DNA of 64,000 bases, taken from contig WMCF01000056.1 in assembly GCA_009792885.1 (NCBI GenBank), positions 4,846,708-4,910,707 of the forward strand, given 5' to 3'. A model generated the notes under the pieces. That model made no database searches, was not told the origin of the DNA, and saw nothing but the letters and a program-made list of their open reading frames with translations. How positions within the stretch are numbered: position 1 is the stretch's first letter; every line of letters starts with the position of its first letter. This DNA is from Eremophila alpestris peregrina. Taxonomy: Eukaryota; Chordata; Aves; Passeriformes; Alaudidae. A program made the translations under genes and the position numbers. Shown piece after piece: positions 45,301 through 57,612 of this stretch.

Positions 45301-48300
45301 TTTGGTCCCAGTCCCCTCCTCACCTGGTGAGGTCATACCTGGGTGCTCCATCTTTGGGAATTCAGAGCAGGCAGTGTCTCCAGTGACATCTGAGAGCTGC
45401 TGGAGAGGGGGAGGAAGGAGCAGGAAAAGAGAGGTTTAACAGGGTGCCAGTGAGGCTTGTCAGTCCCTTCTCGCTGTCCTGTCCCAAGTTGGGGCCATCC
45501 CTGTGGCCAAGGTTTTGGGGACATGGGACCTTCCCTGCCACACGGACATTCCTCACCGTGGGATGTTCCTTGTCACACTCAGCTCAGATGTGTCAATGCC
45601 TTCATCTAATTGCTTGATGTCTTTGAATAACTACTAATGAGCTTCTAATTAATGAATGCCACGGCTTGGGGGCATTTTGGAGTGGGTGGGAGGAGAGGAT
45701 TAGGTTGGTACTGCTGTCCCTTGGTGCTGGTGGGCTGCCAGCTCTGCACTCACAGGATGGCTCTGGGGAGGCTGGAGCACCTGATCTCACCAGTCCAGCC
45801 TCGACAGCCCTTGTGGCAGAGGTTATGTCTTGCCTGTTCTGCAGCCCTCCCTGGCAGCTCTCAGGAGCATCAGCATCCAGCTTTGTCCTGTGGGAGAGTG
45901 CTGCAGGGACCACGAGGTCCCACTAAACATGGGACACTGGCACCCTTGGGACACCCAGCCCCCCCATGGCCATGCGTTGTGCCCCCATAGCAGGTCTGTG
46001 GGCTTTGCATCATCCCTCTCTGCTGGGAGAGGACACACAGGTCCCAGGAAGTAGCATGGTGCCAGGGGCTGGATTTCCCCTTGCATCCTGTGGGTCAGAA
46101 TCTGGGCAGGGAGTTGGGGCAGCTCTGGGCTGGCAGCAGCTCTGACAGGTGCTCAGGGCTTGGTGCAGCATGTGCAGGGCCCTTGGCACTCGGATGTGCC
46201 ACCAGACTGTGTGACACCACACGCCCAGCAGGGCTGGGGGCACAGGGCTCCAGGCAGACCATGGGCCTTGTTCCTCGTGGATAGTTTCCAACTGGTTGAG
46301 TGTCCCTTGGAGGAGGCCTGAGTTTTTCTGGTGTTTCCCAAGGAGAGGACAGCACCTCATTGGCTGCCTTGGGCACCTCCCAACAGCTCTCAGTGTCCAG
46401 CAGGGACATCCTGGGGCCTGGGACAGCCAGATGTGCTGTGCTGTCCCTGCCAAGTTCCCTCAGTGGTTTGGGTGGCACATGCCCACCAGTGCTCCCAGTG
46501 CAGGCTCTGTCCCTTGGCTCCAGCGCCAGAACAGCGGCCAAGACCACTCCTGTCCCGGTGCCATGTTGTTCTCCCTTTTCCAGAAAACAAAACCAAGGAG
46601 CCCTGAAGGGTTCATTTAAAATAAATAAAAAAGTGGGAATTGTGCTGATTTGGAGGAAAGGCAGCCCCATCCTGAGCAGGGGAGGGCAGCGCCAGCCCAG
46701 CCCCGAAGGGCAGAGGGAGATGTGCTGAGAACTGCAGCCCTGTGCAACTCCAGCCTTTGATCGTATATCTCACACGTGCCCTTTGCTTTCCCTCTGCTGA
46801 TATTTATTAGGTTTAATTTTACTGGGACACGGCTGTAAGTGAGACAGATGGAATGGGGTCTATGCGCCTGGTGAACACATCTTAATTAAACAGATAAATA
46901 AACTTTCATTCCAGGAGGCTTCAGTTTGGGAAGTGCTCCTCCAGGGCTGCGGCTCTGCGGGGCTGGGCACAGACCTGGTGCCACCACCAGTGCTGTTGGC
47001 TGGGGCTGTGGGACGGTGTCACAGGGAGCAGCAGGGTGAGGGAACCCAGCCACGGGTGGCCAGCAAGGTGTTCCCTACTAGAGCTGACTGGGGGTTTGGT
47101 GTCCCCCTGCCTGCCCAGTGTCCCCCAGGGCTCCCCGCTGCAGAGGGGCATCTCTGCAGCCAGGCATGCCTTGGTGGTGGCAGGAGGAGGGACAGAGGAG
47201 ACTCCAACACTCCTCAGAGCTGTGCCCATTTCGCTGCTGGCTCGGGGCAGTGCCAGCACTTGTGGTGCTGCCACCGGCCAGGAATGCCTTTGAGTCACCC
47301 TGGCCGAAGCCGGCGCGGGGGAGGATGGGCAGATTACCTCATCCTGGAGCCAGTTCCTGCCTCACGTGGTTTGCTTAGCTGGGCACCGCAAGGCCACTGT
47401 GCCAGGCACTGCCCTGCCGTTGTCACCTCCAGAGGCTGCAGTGGAGCCAGACCGGCCCAGGGCCTTGGGAGCTGCCTGTTGGCTTGCTCAAGGTGTCCCC
47501 TACATCACTCCAGGGTCTCTGTGGTGCTTGGGTGTGTGCAGGTTCCTGGGGGAGCCCCTCTCCCCTCGGCCGCGGGAGGACCGAGCTGTCCCACATCTTT
47601 CAGAGCTGTCTCACATCCTTCCCCCCGTGCTGGCGTGCACAGGAGGGCATGGCACCAGGGGCATGGGGGTCCCTGGGAAGGGAAACTGGACACCAGCAGG
47701 AGTGTGGGCTCACCACAGTGTGCCCAAGGGTCCACTGTATCTGTCATGGTCCTTGGAGCTGCAGGAGGAGTGGCTGTGGTGGGACACCCACAGAGAGCAG
47801 TGCCTGAGGATGCTCTTGGCAGCAGATGTCACTGCTGGACCTTTTTGGCGCCCACAAGGCGGTGGTGGTGACAAAGCCTGCCCCTGGCCTGGCATCCCCT
47901 CCCTAATTTGGCTCCTTGAAATCCCTTTAGAGTGTAGAGCTCAGGACCCTCTGGGAGGGGCTGGCACCCCCTTGGCCCCACACACCTCTTTCTCAGGATG
48001 GCTCTTCCAGAGCCGCTTGCAGCAGGTTTTCCCTGTGGCTCGGGGCCAGCCATGCCACACACTGCTGCTCTGGAGTGTCTGCAGCAGGAGCAGTAACTGC
48101 TGCGAGTGTACCAGGACACTGCAGCATGTCACTCTGCCTGGGGATACTGTGGAAAATCCCAGCTCCAAACGGCCGGTCGTGTGCTGGAGGCTCCGGCAGA
48201 GACGGAGCATCAGCAGCTGCTGGCACAGCCCTGCCTTTGTGCATCACATTTGGCCAAGATGGAGACTGAGCCGAGCCCAGGTTTCATTTCCTACATGCCC

Positions 48301-48759
48301 CAGCACAATGCCATCCTGGCAGCCTCAGCACTGCCATGGCTCTGATGCTGTGCGGAGGTGTGGGGCAGCAGGGAGCACCCCGTGGCTGCTGCAGGGCCCT
48401 GATGGGTGAAGGTGCGAGGTGGGACGGGGACCCGTGGCCCACACCCGCCGTCCCTGGCGGGCACGGGCACGCAGGCCATTGCCATGGCAGCTGTGACAGC
48501 GGCGAGTGTGGTGTGGATGCGTCAGGGCTGCTGGCAGCACCGCGGGCCCCTTGGAAACGCCAAAACACCTCTCTGACCTCTGCCTGTCAGCCGATGGTTC
48601 TTGGGGCAGAGGGATCCATTCCTCTGGGGGGCATAGGGAAGCCAGTGCCAGTGGGCAGGGCCCCTCCTGTCGCCCCAGGGGTCCCCGCAGCCCCCCATGA
48701 CTGTGGGACTGGCAGGCGGGTGGGAGCTCTCAGGGCCCTGCCTGTGGCCCCCACACGTT
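42336..48759. other. Non-coding region between the two CpG-rich blocks
   Basis: No coding exon recognised. AT-rich patches lie at 44000-44165 (gtaaatattctgatttataa) and 46600-46920 (gtttaattttactgggac, cttaattaaacagataaata). A GGT-rich stretch is at 44566-44625. ATTGCCATGGCAGC at about 48478-48491 is another X-box-like palindrome. The + strand frame open over 47366-48409 has no domain signature and is treated as chance. Confidence 0.6.
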
Positions 48760-49412
48760 GGCAGGGTTGAGCAGTGGTGCCCGGGCCATGCGGGCAGCGG
48801 CGAGGCTGCGGCTGGTCCGGCGGGGAACGCTGCGGGCCCGTGGCTGCCCGCGGTGCGGGGCCGGTGGCTCCGGGAGGCGGAGCTGGGGCTCCCGCACGGC
48901 TCCCGCACGGCTCCCGCACGGCTCCCGCGGCCCGGCAGCGGCGGCGTCTGGCAGCGAGAGCTTGGGGGAGTGCACGTGTGCGGCGGTGTGTGCATGGGGG
49001 AGTCCCGCGGAGCCCTGCCACCGCCCCTGCCCGGCACCCGTGCTGCGCCACCCAAACGCCCGGCGAGACCCTTCCTCCCCCGGGAGCCAGCGCCGGGAAG
49101 GGACACGGCTCTGCCCGCCCGGCCCCATCCTGCCCGGCTGCTTTCCCAGCGTGTGGCCGGGGTGGCGAGGGCGGCGGGGAAGCCATCTGCAAAGCGGCGG
49201 CGGTGGAGGGGTTAAGTGCGGGATCAGCTGTTCTCATGTCATTACGGATTCTCTTCATTTTATACAGAGCTCTGTTTGATGTCTGAATGCACAGGGGACT
49301 CCCCCTCCTCCTCCAACTCCCACCCCTTTTATTTCGCTCCCGAGCCCTCTCTCCTTCCTCCTCCCCTTCCTTTCTCTCCCGCTCCGCTCTGGCTCACGCA
49401 CACCCTTTGCAG
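48760..49412 (+). promoter_or_regulatory. CpG-rich region and long pyrimidine tract upstream of the 5' coding exon
   Basis: From about 48760 to 49200 the sequence is very rich in CpG, in contrast with the CpG-poor flanks, and includes a short tandem repeat at 48888-48932. It is followed by an AT-richer stretch with TTTATACA near 49258, then about 110 bases that are nearly all pyrimidine, ending in ctttgcag at 49405-49412. The CpG density suggests a promoter. The pyrimidine tract plus CAG also forms a very strong 3' splice site, so the next exon could be internal. The two readings are not exclusive if several promoters feed this exon, as is known for RBFOX genes. Confidence 0.55.
48888..48932. 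repeat. 11-bp tandem repeat in the CpG-rich block
   Basis: ggctcccgcac repeats about four times, the last copy diverging to ggctcccgcgg. Confidence 0.92.
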
Positions 49413-49647
49413 ACCGTGCGCTCAGTGCCAGTGGCTAATGGCCCCGAAGTGAAGAGCCAGGCGCTGCTCCGGCGGCGGCGCGTCCGGCCTGCCGCAGATG
49501 AACCCTCCTAACTAGCGCCGAGGGGTCGGGAGGGACGGCGAGGAGGGGAGAGCCCGAGGGGCCAGCCGGGAAGACGAGGATAGCGGTGGATAGCGGTGTG
49601 CGGAAGAGGACGGACCCGCGAACAGCTCCACGGCTACCTGTCGACAC
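49413..49647 (+). other. RBFOX3: Probable 5' untranslated part of the RBFOX3 alternative 5' exon
   Basis: GC-rich sequence between the ctttgcag acceptor-like site and the first ATG of the 34-codon open segment. In the frame of that ATG a TAG lies about 45 bases upstream, so the coding segment cannot extend further 5' in this exon. If transcription starts inside the CpG-rich block instead of splicing into 49413, the untranslated part would be longer. The left boundary is inferred only from the splice-site-like sequence. Confidence 0.45.
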
Positions 49648-49749
49648 ATGCTGTGCTCCATGGCTAACTCGGGCTGCCTCCTTGTCTCCAACTCAGGCAT
49701 GCTTCCTCACTCTCTCCCCTGTCCTCCAGCCTTCCTCTACCTCCAACAG
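49648..49749 (+). CDS. RBFOX3: RBFOX3 alternative N-terminal coding exon (34 residues)
   Basis: An ATG opens 34 codons beginning MLCSMANSGCLL and ending FLYLQQ, directly followed by a consensus donor, CAG|GTAAGC. The exon ends in phase 0 and the next coding exon at 60690 begins in phase 0, so the junction ...YLQQ-GNQDATAPP is in frame. RBFOX genes are known to have alternative 5' exons that change the N-terminus ahead of the common GNQ(D/E) segment, and this exon sits in that position. The peptide is hydrophobic and Cys/Ser/Pro-rich but has no convincing cleavable signal peptide. The ATG context is poor (C at -3, C at +4), with further in-frame ATGs at codons 5 and 18. Leaky scanning to the strong start at 60723 is therefore plausible. 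I did not recognise this peptide from a specific annotated orthologue; the call rests on frame, donor and position. Confidence 0.75.
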
Positions 49750-52700
49750 GTAAGCCACCCTCTCCGGGGGATTTTTTTGCTTTCCGGTTCACACGTGTTT
49801 CTGGCTGCTTCCCTCTCGGCAGAGGGTAAGAGCTTGACAGCTTCCTCCCAGCCTCCCCGCTGCAGCCCCGCGGAGTTGTGCCGCCGGGGCCGCTCGGGTG
49901 CTCGGCTGCAGCTTTTGGGGTTTCTCTGGGTTCCCCGCCGTGGTGGCGGGAGCAGGGCCAGGGCAGAGGCGCGGGCAGTGCGGCAGGCAGAGCCGCCGGC
50001 ACGGCTCCGGCGCTTCCCCGCCTCACGCTGCTGCCGCTTGCCGATGATGGATGCTCGGGTGAAGGAGCGAGGCTCCTGCGTGGCCTGAGCAGCCTCCAGA
50101 GAGGAGGGAAGGTGACGGGCTGGTGCGTGCACATGTGTGTTCACGTATGTGTGCCCATGGCCGGGCTGTGCCGTCCAGCGTGTGTGGGTTTGTCCCGCTG
50201 TCACAGGACGGACTGGGGGGATGTGGTGCCAGGCAGGTGCCAGCCTTGGGCAGCCTGGACAGAGGGTGCTGAGGCCATCAGTTTGGTCCTTCACGTGGGC
50301 CAAGGTTTTGCTGTCCCACGGGGCTGCCCTGATCCCAGTACTGGACCCTGAGTGCCGGCTTTCCGGGCCCATCATCCCAGCTTGTGAGAGGCAGCATCTT
50401 CTCCAAATGCCTCTGTGCTGCATCGGAAATCCCGTCTCCCAAGCAGGCAAACCACTCCATTTGTGCTTTCAGGAGTTTAAAAATTCATGGCATCCTCCCC
50501 GTGCTTGGCGGGGTTCACCCAGTGGCGAGGACGGGCGCCCAGGCGCCAACCCTGCACCCCAGCGGGAAGGGTGTGGAGTGTCCGCTCCCTGGGGATGTCC
50601 GTGGCCAGTGTCCGAGCAGGGTCGTGGCCAGAGCGTCGTGAGGATGGCGAGGCCGGGGTCACTCTCTCTGGCAGTGGGCTGAGGCCGGCGGTGCTGTTAC
50701 ACAAGCGTGGGCACGGGGGCTGCGGCAGGGCTGCTGTGATTTATGGCACCCGCCTGCGGGCAGGGCCCGGGGACAGCCAGGGCCGTGCTGCATTTCACTC
50801 TTGTCTTCCCTGTGCTGAGGTCCCCGTGGCTGCTGCATGTCTGACACTGAGCAAAAACTGTCCCTGAACCAGCCCCCAACCCGTCCAGGGGATGGTTTTT
50901 GTCCCTGTGAAGGGAACACATGGATGCTTTGGACTGGCAGGTGGTGCAGGGCCCAGAGCTTCTCTTGCAGCGTGGGATCCCTCTGTCCCTCTGTCCCTCT
51001 CCAGCTGGGATCCCCCTGTCCCTGGCTATACGAGGGGCTCAGCTGTGCCGCTCTCTTGCCCTGCAGGGCGCTCTGGCATGGATTGGCCTGGATTTGGCAG
51101 CAGCAAGGGTTGACAGCATGGCCAGACGGGTGCTCCCAGTGCCTGCAAGGCTGGGCAGAGCAGAGTTGCGGGTCCCTGGGAAGCAGCAACTTTCCTGGAT
51201 GTGCAGCTCTGCACCTGGCAACTCCCAGTTCCCCCATCACCCTGCCTGGTTTGGTCTGACCGTTGTGTTCCGCATCTCTTCCTCTCTGCTCTCCCAGAAG
51301 CCTCCTGCTCCTTGGCAGCAGCTCTGGACTTGCAAGCCAGGAGGAGGGTTTTATTACAGGATTTGGAGTTGGATTTTCACCTGGCTGATGAACACGATGG
51401 AGGTGAAAATCTCCATCTTCTTGCTGGGTGTTACCCTATGCTGAGGTTCAGCACCCAGCACTTGGGAACAGGTGTTCCTGATGCATGTCACCCACAAATG
51501 TTCAGGGAGAGGGATATGGGGCAGGGGCATGGGCACCAACGGGTGTGCCTGGCACCTGCTTTAGCTCTGAATTTGCTCTGGATTTTTGTGTCCACCTGTG
51601 CTGCCTGCACCCTAGCAGCACACGGGAGCAATGCTGCTTCTGCCTGTGGGCATGTGCCCGCCCCACAGAGGTGGCCTGGCTCACCTCTGTGTGGTAGGGA
51701 CACCTGAGAGAGTTCAGCTGACTCTCCCTGAGTTGGTTGTGCCACAGGGTCTGAGGGGACTTGGTTTTGATCCCCTGGGTTACAGATCCCTTTCCAAACC
51801 CTTTGTGACTTTGTAAGGAGGAATATCATGACAGTGCCTGAGCCAGTGACCAGGACTGGGTCTGCTGGGTTGGTCAGTCAAGAGCTGGGGCATGCCAGGG
51901 TCTGCAGACAGTAACTGCCCTCATCCCCTTCAGACAGCACTGTCCCTTCCAGGAGCCTGTGGCTGGATTGCTTCCCGAGGATGTTGCTGATGTTTCATAG
52001 TTCCCAGCCACAGCGTTTTCAGCTGTGTTGGGATTTGAAGGAATGACCAAGTAATGAAGCTCTCAGCCAAACTTCAATTCTTCCAGCACCAGGGAGGGCT
52101 GAGCAGTGCCAGTGGCTCTTCTAGGAGCTGTGGGTGCCTCTCAGCTCACTCTGCTCCACTCCCCCTATGTGGCCACCCTGGCCTGGCCACAGGAGCCATG
52201 GTCTGTGGCATTTTGGGTTGTGCAGCCACACTGTGTCCAGGAACTCCCCCTGGCACTGCCATGCTCCAGGAGCAGGACTTCTGGAGGACTGGAGGGCAGG
52301 GGCCACAGTAGGGTGGGTGCATGTCTGCAGCAGTGCAGCCTGGGCCAGTGGGAACTGTGGGGGTTGGCAGGGACATGTGGCTCTTGCTCAGTGAGGGTCT
52401 GGGTGTGGAAGGACACTTTGGTGGCTTCGTTTTGTTAACAGACAAATCAGTCATGGCTTGAAACACATCTCTGCTGTTGTTGTGAGTGAGCAAATTATGG
52501 CTGCAGGACAAGGCCCGATGCTGACCCAGAGCAGACACGGGCTCTGAGGCTCAGCATCACCCCAGCATGGCCCTGGTGCAGCCATGTGCAGGTCTGACCC
52601 CAGCACAGGTTGATGCACAGGTGTGCTGAAGCCCACTGCAGTGCCCCTGAGCTGCTCCTGGCCGGGAACACCCCCTGTGCTCACAGTCACACCGTGGCAC

Positions 52701-53019
52701 AGGAGACTTGGCTGAGCGGCGCCCAGCCCGCCGGGAAACCAGCCTCTGCAAATCCTGCTTGGAAAATTCCTTTCCAAAAGGGCTGCTGCCAAGTTTAGTC
52801 TGTTATATTTTTAGGGAGCAGGTCTATTCCGGGCGGTGTTGTCGCGTGTGGCAGCAGCGGGTCCGTTTCAAACCGGGTTTCTCCCCCTGCTCGTGCGTCG
52901 CACGCATCTGAGACCTGCCACGGTATCTCCTGATTCTGGCCAGGCTGTGAAGCTGCTCTGCTCAGTGAGGACAGGCCCCAAAGCCCCAAAAACATGTTTT
53001 CTGCTTTGGGTTCTTTTCT

Positions 53020-53240
53020 GTTGAAAACACTGACATTCGTTTTAGCTTTGCAGAGCTGCTTTTTTTCCCACAATAGCTGTGATTTTGGCCCACACTGCCT
53101 GGCAATGCTCTTTTTATAGGTATATTCCTATTTTTATGCTATAGTGAGGGGTGAATGAGTAGATTAAATTAGATTTAGTATCTGTCATTCTTTAAAGCAT
53201 CACATGCAGTTGGAGGGGGGTTGTAACAAAGAATGGCTAA
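53020..53240. promoter_or_regulatory. AT-rich island in the 10.9-kb intron
   Basis: tttttataggtatattccta, tttttatgctatagtg and gattaaattagatttag with MEF2-like CTATTTTTAT. Candidate conserved element. Confidence 0.42.
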
Positions 53241-53813
53241 TTAGGAGAGCGGGTGCAGGCCACCCCCACCAGCTCCACCACCCCTGGCCTTGGGGTTGCC
53301 CCTGCTCGGACACCAGCATCCAAATAGGAAAATGCTTTTGAAACATGGTTTTCCTGTGCTGCCCCCAGGCCAGGCCAGCTCCACGGCCTGCAGCCAGGGC
53401 TGGGCAGGGTGCTGGGTTCTGCAGCTGGGTACCCTGGGCACCTCCAGGAGCTTCAGGGTCACTTGGGTACCTGGCTGCTCTCCCCATGGGGATGGGGCTC
53501 CTGTGTGGGGGCACTGTGTTTGTGGAATGGTGGGGTTCTATGGAGGAGCCAGGAGCACCACGGGGTACTGCAGCCACTCCAGGAAGGGTGTCACTTTGGT
53601 GCAGCTGGTTTTTGCAGGCAGGTATGGGGCTGGGAGGGTGTGGGGAGCTGTGCCAGTGTTGGGAAGGGTGCCTGGGTACAGGAGAACTAAATGTCCAAGG
53701 CAGGAGCTGGATCTTCCAGTGCTGGTGTGAGCCTAGCAGCGTGTGGTCAGGGGCTGTGCAGTCCTGGCCATGCTGTGGCTACTGACCCAGTGACATGGCA
53801 GTGCCATTGAGCA

Positions 53814-53858
53814 GGCTGGGAGCTGCGGGCTGGGAGCTGCGGGCTGGGAGCTGTGCGC
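53814..53858. repeat. 14-bp tandem repeat, about three copies
   Basis: ggctgggagctgcg-type units repeat with a period of 14. Confidence 0.9.
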
Positions 53859-54179
53859 TGCTGCAGGGTTCAGCCCTCCACTGCCCATGGGCAACCCTGG
53901 CAGGGCTTTAACCTGCAGCACCTCCCTTGGCATTCCAGGGGCCAGGAGGGCGCAGATGTGCCCCCTCACTTCCTGGAGCATCCCAGCAGGGGAAGAGTTT
54001 GTGGTGGCCACCACAGTGCTGTGGGCTTTGCCAGCCAGGGGTCAGGTGCTGTTCCCAAATTCCATAGAAGCCCTGCTGTGCCCAGCCAGGATGCACACCC
54101 AGGTTCTCAGCACAGCCTTCAAGCAGCTCCTGTAGAAAATCAAAACCGGGGAGAGAAGAGTGGGAGCAGTCGACAGTGG

Positions 54180-54340
54180 TAGCTTATTTGTGATCTGATT
54201 GTGTGGGGAGCCCTTAATTAGAGGTAATTAGACTAATTAACTTGCAAATGAGAAACTCATCTTTTTCTCCTTTTCTTTTACAAGAAAAAAAATAGAAAAG
54301 ACAAACAACAAGATAAATATTGAGGATAATTATGTTGTAC
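54180..54340. promoter_or_regulatory. AT-rich island in the 10.9-kb intron
   Basis: cccttaattagaggtaatta, gactaattaacttgcaaatg and ttgaggataattatgttg; four TAATTA-type cores within 60 bases. Confidence 0.47.
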
Positions 54341-54779
54341 CTGCCACAGACCCCTCCAGCCCATGGGGGCTCTCCCCACCAGCCTGGTGCTGTGTGCCAT
54401 CCCTGTGGTGGCTGTCCCCACTCAGGGCTGGTCACACTGCCAGGCAGGTGTGCCCATGTCCCTAAAGTCCCTGCTGGCACAAAGGGACCCTCTGCACACC
54501 CAGCAAGGATGTGGTGTGTGTCCATCAGTGGGACAGTGACCTCTGTGGTGTCAGCCACTGCCAGGGCCCAGTGGCCAGTGCCACAGAGGGCATGGCTCCA
54601 GCACCATGCCTGGCACACTCCCTGCCAAAGCCACCCCAGGACCGGAGCAGGGACATCCCCTCTGTGACACCACCAGGTGCCTGCCTGTTTCCCAGCTCTT
54701 CCCTGGTGGCATCTCTGGTTTCCCCTCACTCTGAGCCACACACCCCGGGGGCTTTGTTAGCACAACCCGGTTCAAATGT

Positions 54780-54965
54780 CTGATTAGTCTTTAGGAGATC
54801 GAGGGGTCAATTTTCCACAGCTCCTTCCTCTCCATTTAACTAATTTAACTGCACGATTGTTACAAATTTCATTTTATTATAGCGCTGCTTCTCAGTCCAA
54901 TTGAATTACCAAAATCTCATTTTCTCAGAAGTGCTGAATATGTAATTAGAGGAAAAATTATGCTC
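54780..54965. promoter_or_regulatory. AT-rich island in the 10.9-kb intron
   Basis: ccatttaactaatttaactg, ttcattttattatagcgctg and gtccaattgaattacc, then atatgtaattagagg. Candidate conserved element. Confidence 0.45.
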
Positions 54966-55924
54966 CTGGCTGCCTATTAGAGAGGGCTGTGTGCAAGCAC
55001 TGTCCGGGCACATGCATGGGTCCATGGTGCCACGAGTGCTCACTCTGTCTGGGCAAGCAAGTGCCAGCTATGCCAGAGCCCCAGCATGGTGACAGTGGTG
55101 TGACAGTGACAGTGGGTGGGCTCTGCAGGTGCAGGACCCAGGGCTCAGCTGGAGCCCTGTGAGTTGAGGGCCTGGATGTGGGGATGGCAGGAGATGGTGT
55201 GGGGCTTGTGGGAAGTGTGATGCCAGTGGACGTGGCATTGATGCCACTGGTGGCAGTGTCTGGAGCTGTCTGCGTGCAGCTGGGCTCTGGCAGCTCCACG
55301 TGAGGATTCCAGAGCCCCAGCCCTTCCCAGCAGTGGGAGCACTGCAGCTGCCCCCAGGCCCACTGGAGCAGCAGACTGGTCACCACTGGGCCATGCTATG
55401 TGTGGACGTCTGACACCCTGGTGCCTGCAGAGCTCAGGGGGATGCTGATGAAGACTCAGGTTGCCTCCAGCTCATCCCCGGGCTCTGCAGCCTAGCTTAT
55501 ACCTTGTGTGCCACCTGTCACAACTTCTTTGGTGGCCACTGGGGACCCAGCGCTGCTGGGAATCCCAGCCAAGGCTGCGAGCACCAGGTCTGACCCGCTC
55601 CGGTGTGCCTGGCGGCAGAGCTGTGCCAGGGATGCCACAAGGACACTCCTACAGGTGCGCCCTGGCACGGCCGGCAGTTCCAGGAGCCGCCGTAGGTGAG
55701 CTCAGGCGGCACTGGCGATGTCGGGCTGTGTTCAGGAGGGAGCCAGAGGGCTGTGCATCCCGGAGCGCTGTCCCTCCCAGCGCTGTGCCCGATCCCGCCG
55801 TGTCCCCGGCAGTGACGCAGCCGTCGGTCCCTCCCGGTGTAGCGGCACCGGCACAGGGCGAGCTGGGAGCTGCCGGCCTTGCGGGCAGGGGTGGCCGGGA
55901 GCCCCCACAAGCACCCCCGTCTCG

Positions 55925-56045
55925 CCTTGGTTACACAACATTATCATTTCATAATACTCTGAAATATACATGAAGTTGGCTGAATGCAGATGAAATTGCA
56001 CCATTTACTTCATGAATATTTCATGAAGCCTCAGCTCCGAAGTTT
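55925..56045. promoter_or_regulatory. AT-rich island beside a CpG-rich patch
   Basis: aacattatcatttcataata and cttcatgaatatttcatgaa, the latter a near-palindrome (TTCATGAATATTTCATGAA). It abuts a CpG-rich patch at about 55570-55930. Confidence 0.4.
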
Positions 56046-56724
56046 CCAGCTGGCAGAGCCGGGAGCCGGGGCCGGACCGTGGCCCCTTCTGCCCCGTGCC
56101 GGAGGTGACAGGGACACACGTGCCGCTGTGTGCCCAGGCCAGTGTTTTGTCGCTCCTGGATGTCATGTGGCTCCGCGTGTCCTCGCCAGGCTGCCGTGGG
56201 CAGAGGGGCAGCAGCGTCCCTCGCTCTGTTAGCTGGAGCCCAGGGGGGCCAAGGGCAGGAGCAGGCCAGAGAGATGCAGAGTGCCTGGACAGAGTATGGC
56301 AGCCCAGAAAAATGGTGTTTCCCATGCCAATAGGCTGTTCTGCTTCCCCCCGCTTTTCCTTCTCCTCCCCCTCAGGTCCTGCCTGCTCACAGGAGCACTC
56401 CTTCCCCACCGCTGCATCCCTGATGCCATTTCCAACCTCTCACCCCTCCCTGCACTCCGGTGATGAATTCAGTGCAGCAGCTGCTGCCTGTGATCCCTGC
56501 AGCTCCTCACTCCTGCACTGCTTCCTCCAGAGGCTCCATCCCCATCATGCCCCCCAGCATTCCGTGGGATCACTGTGGCCCCACGCTGGGGATAAGCAGC
56601 CCACCACCACCTCCTGAAATCCCCACGGTGGGCAGAGCAGTGCCCTCCCGGGGCACCCTGACCCTGCTGCCCCACATCCAGGAGTGCCTGGGCACCGCGC
56701 TGGGCACTGCTTTGTATGGATGGC

Positions 56725-56870
56725 ACAGCTTTTGGGGTAATGAAATATTTACAGGTCAGTGGTTTTGTGAGAAATGGCAGGGATCAGTCAATTCCTTTTC
56801 AGGGAGTAATTTTCTTCCCCTTCATGGCCTCTGTTCCGTGTTGACAGTCATTAGCATGAGCTGCCAGATC
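56725..56870. promoter_or_regulatory. AT-richer island in the 10.9-kb intron
   Basis: ggggtaatgaaatatttaca, ggagtaattttcttcc and gtcattagcatgagc in otherwise GC-rich sequence. Weak candidate. Confidence 0.35.
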
Positions 56871-57539
56871 GAAGGGGGAGCGTTGCAGCTGTCACGCAGA
56901 TCAGTCGTGCTGGGCACGGTGATGCCTGCATGGGCCCAGGGTGCCTGGGGGCTGCCTTGGGCCGTGCCAGGACCCTCCTGCCTCCACTGGGGCACTTCCT
57001 GAATCTATCCCTGATGCTCAGCACAGTGCCACACTGCCCTGCTCCAGGGCAGATGGTACCGTCAGTCTCCCTGGCTGCTGCTCGCTCCAGTTTCCTGCTG
57101 GGGGGCACAGCGGGTCCCCCACAGGAGACGTTTGGGATTGCTGAGCCCTTCCCTGTGCTCAGCAGTGACCTCAGGCTCCCTCATGATGTGGCAAGGGTGT
57201 GCCCTGGCATTAGCAAGCAGGCAGGAGGCATTCCAGGTCACAGCAAGGTGTTTTCTGCCTGCCCTGCCCTGCCCGCAGGATATGCTTACTGAGGCTCTGC
57301 AGCTTGCAGGAGCACCTTGAGGGGCTCTGCAGGTGCTGTGGTGCTGTGAGCCCCTCTTTGCCACCCACAGCAGGTGTCTGGCTCCCAGTGGGAGGAGCAG
57401 GACAGCCACAGGCTGTCAGGGTGGGCAGGTGTGTAGTGACAGGACTGTGGTCCCTCTCCAGTTGCTCCAGCACTCCTCATGTGGCTGCACCCAGCTGTAC
57501 ATGTGCTGTGACCTAATAGTGCCGTGGCCAAGCAGGGTC

Positions 57540-57612
57540 AGCTGACACTGGGCAGTGCCATGCCGTGACCAGGCAGTGCCAGGCCATGACCAGGCAGTGC
57601 CATTCTGTGACC
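57540..57612. repeat. 21-bp tandem repeat, about three copies
   Basis: Units of the form tgaccaggcagtgccaggcca repeat with a period of about 21. Confidence 0.88.

Noticed and set aside
47366..48409. Longest + strand open frame (347 codons)
   Set aside because: No recognisable domain, Trp/Cys/Pro/Arg/Ser-rich composition, overlapped by frames on both strands; typical of GC-rich non-coding DNA.
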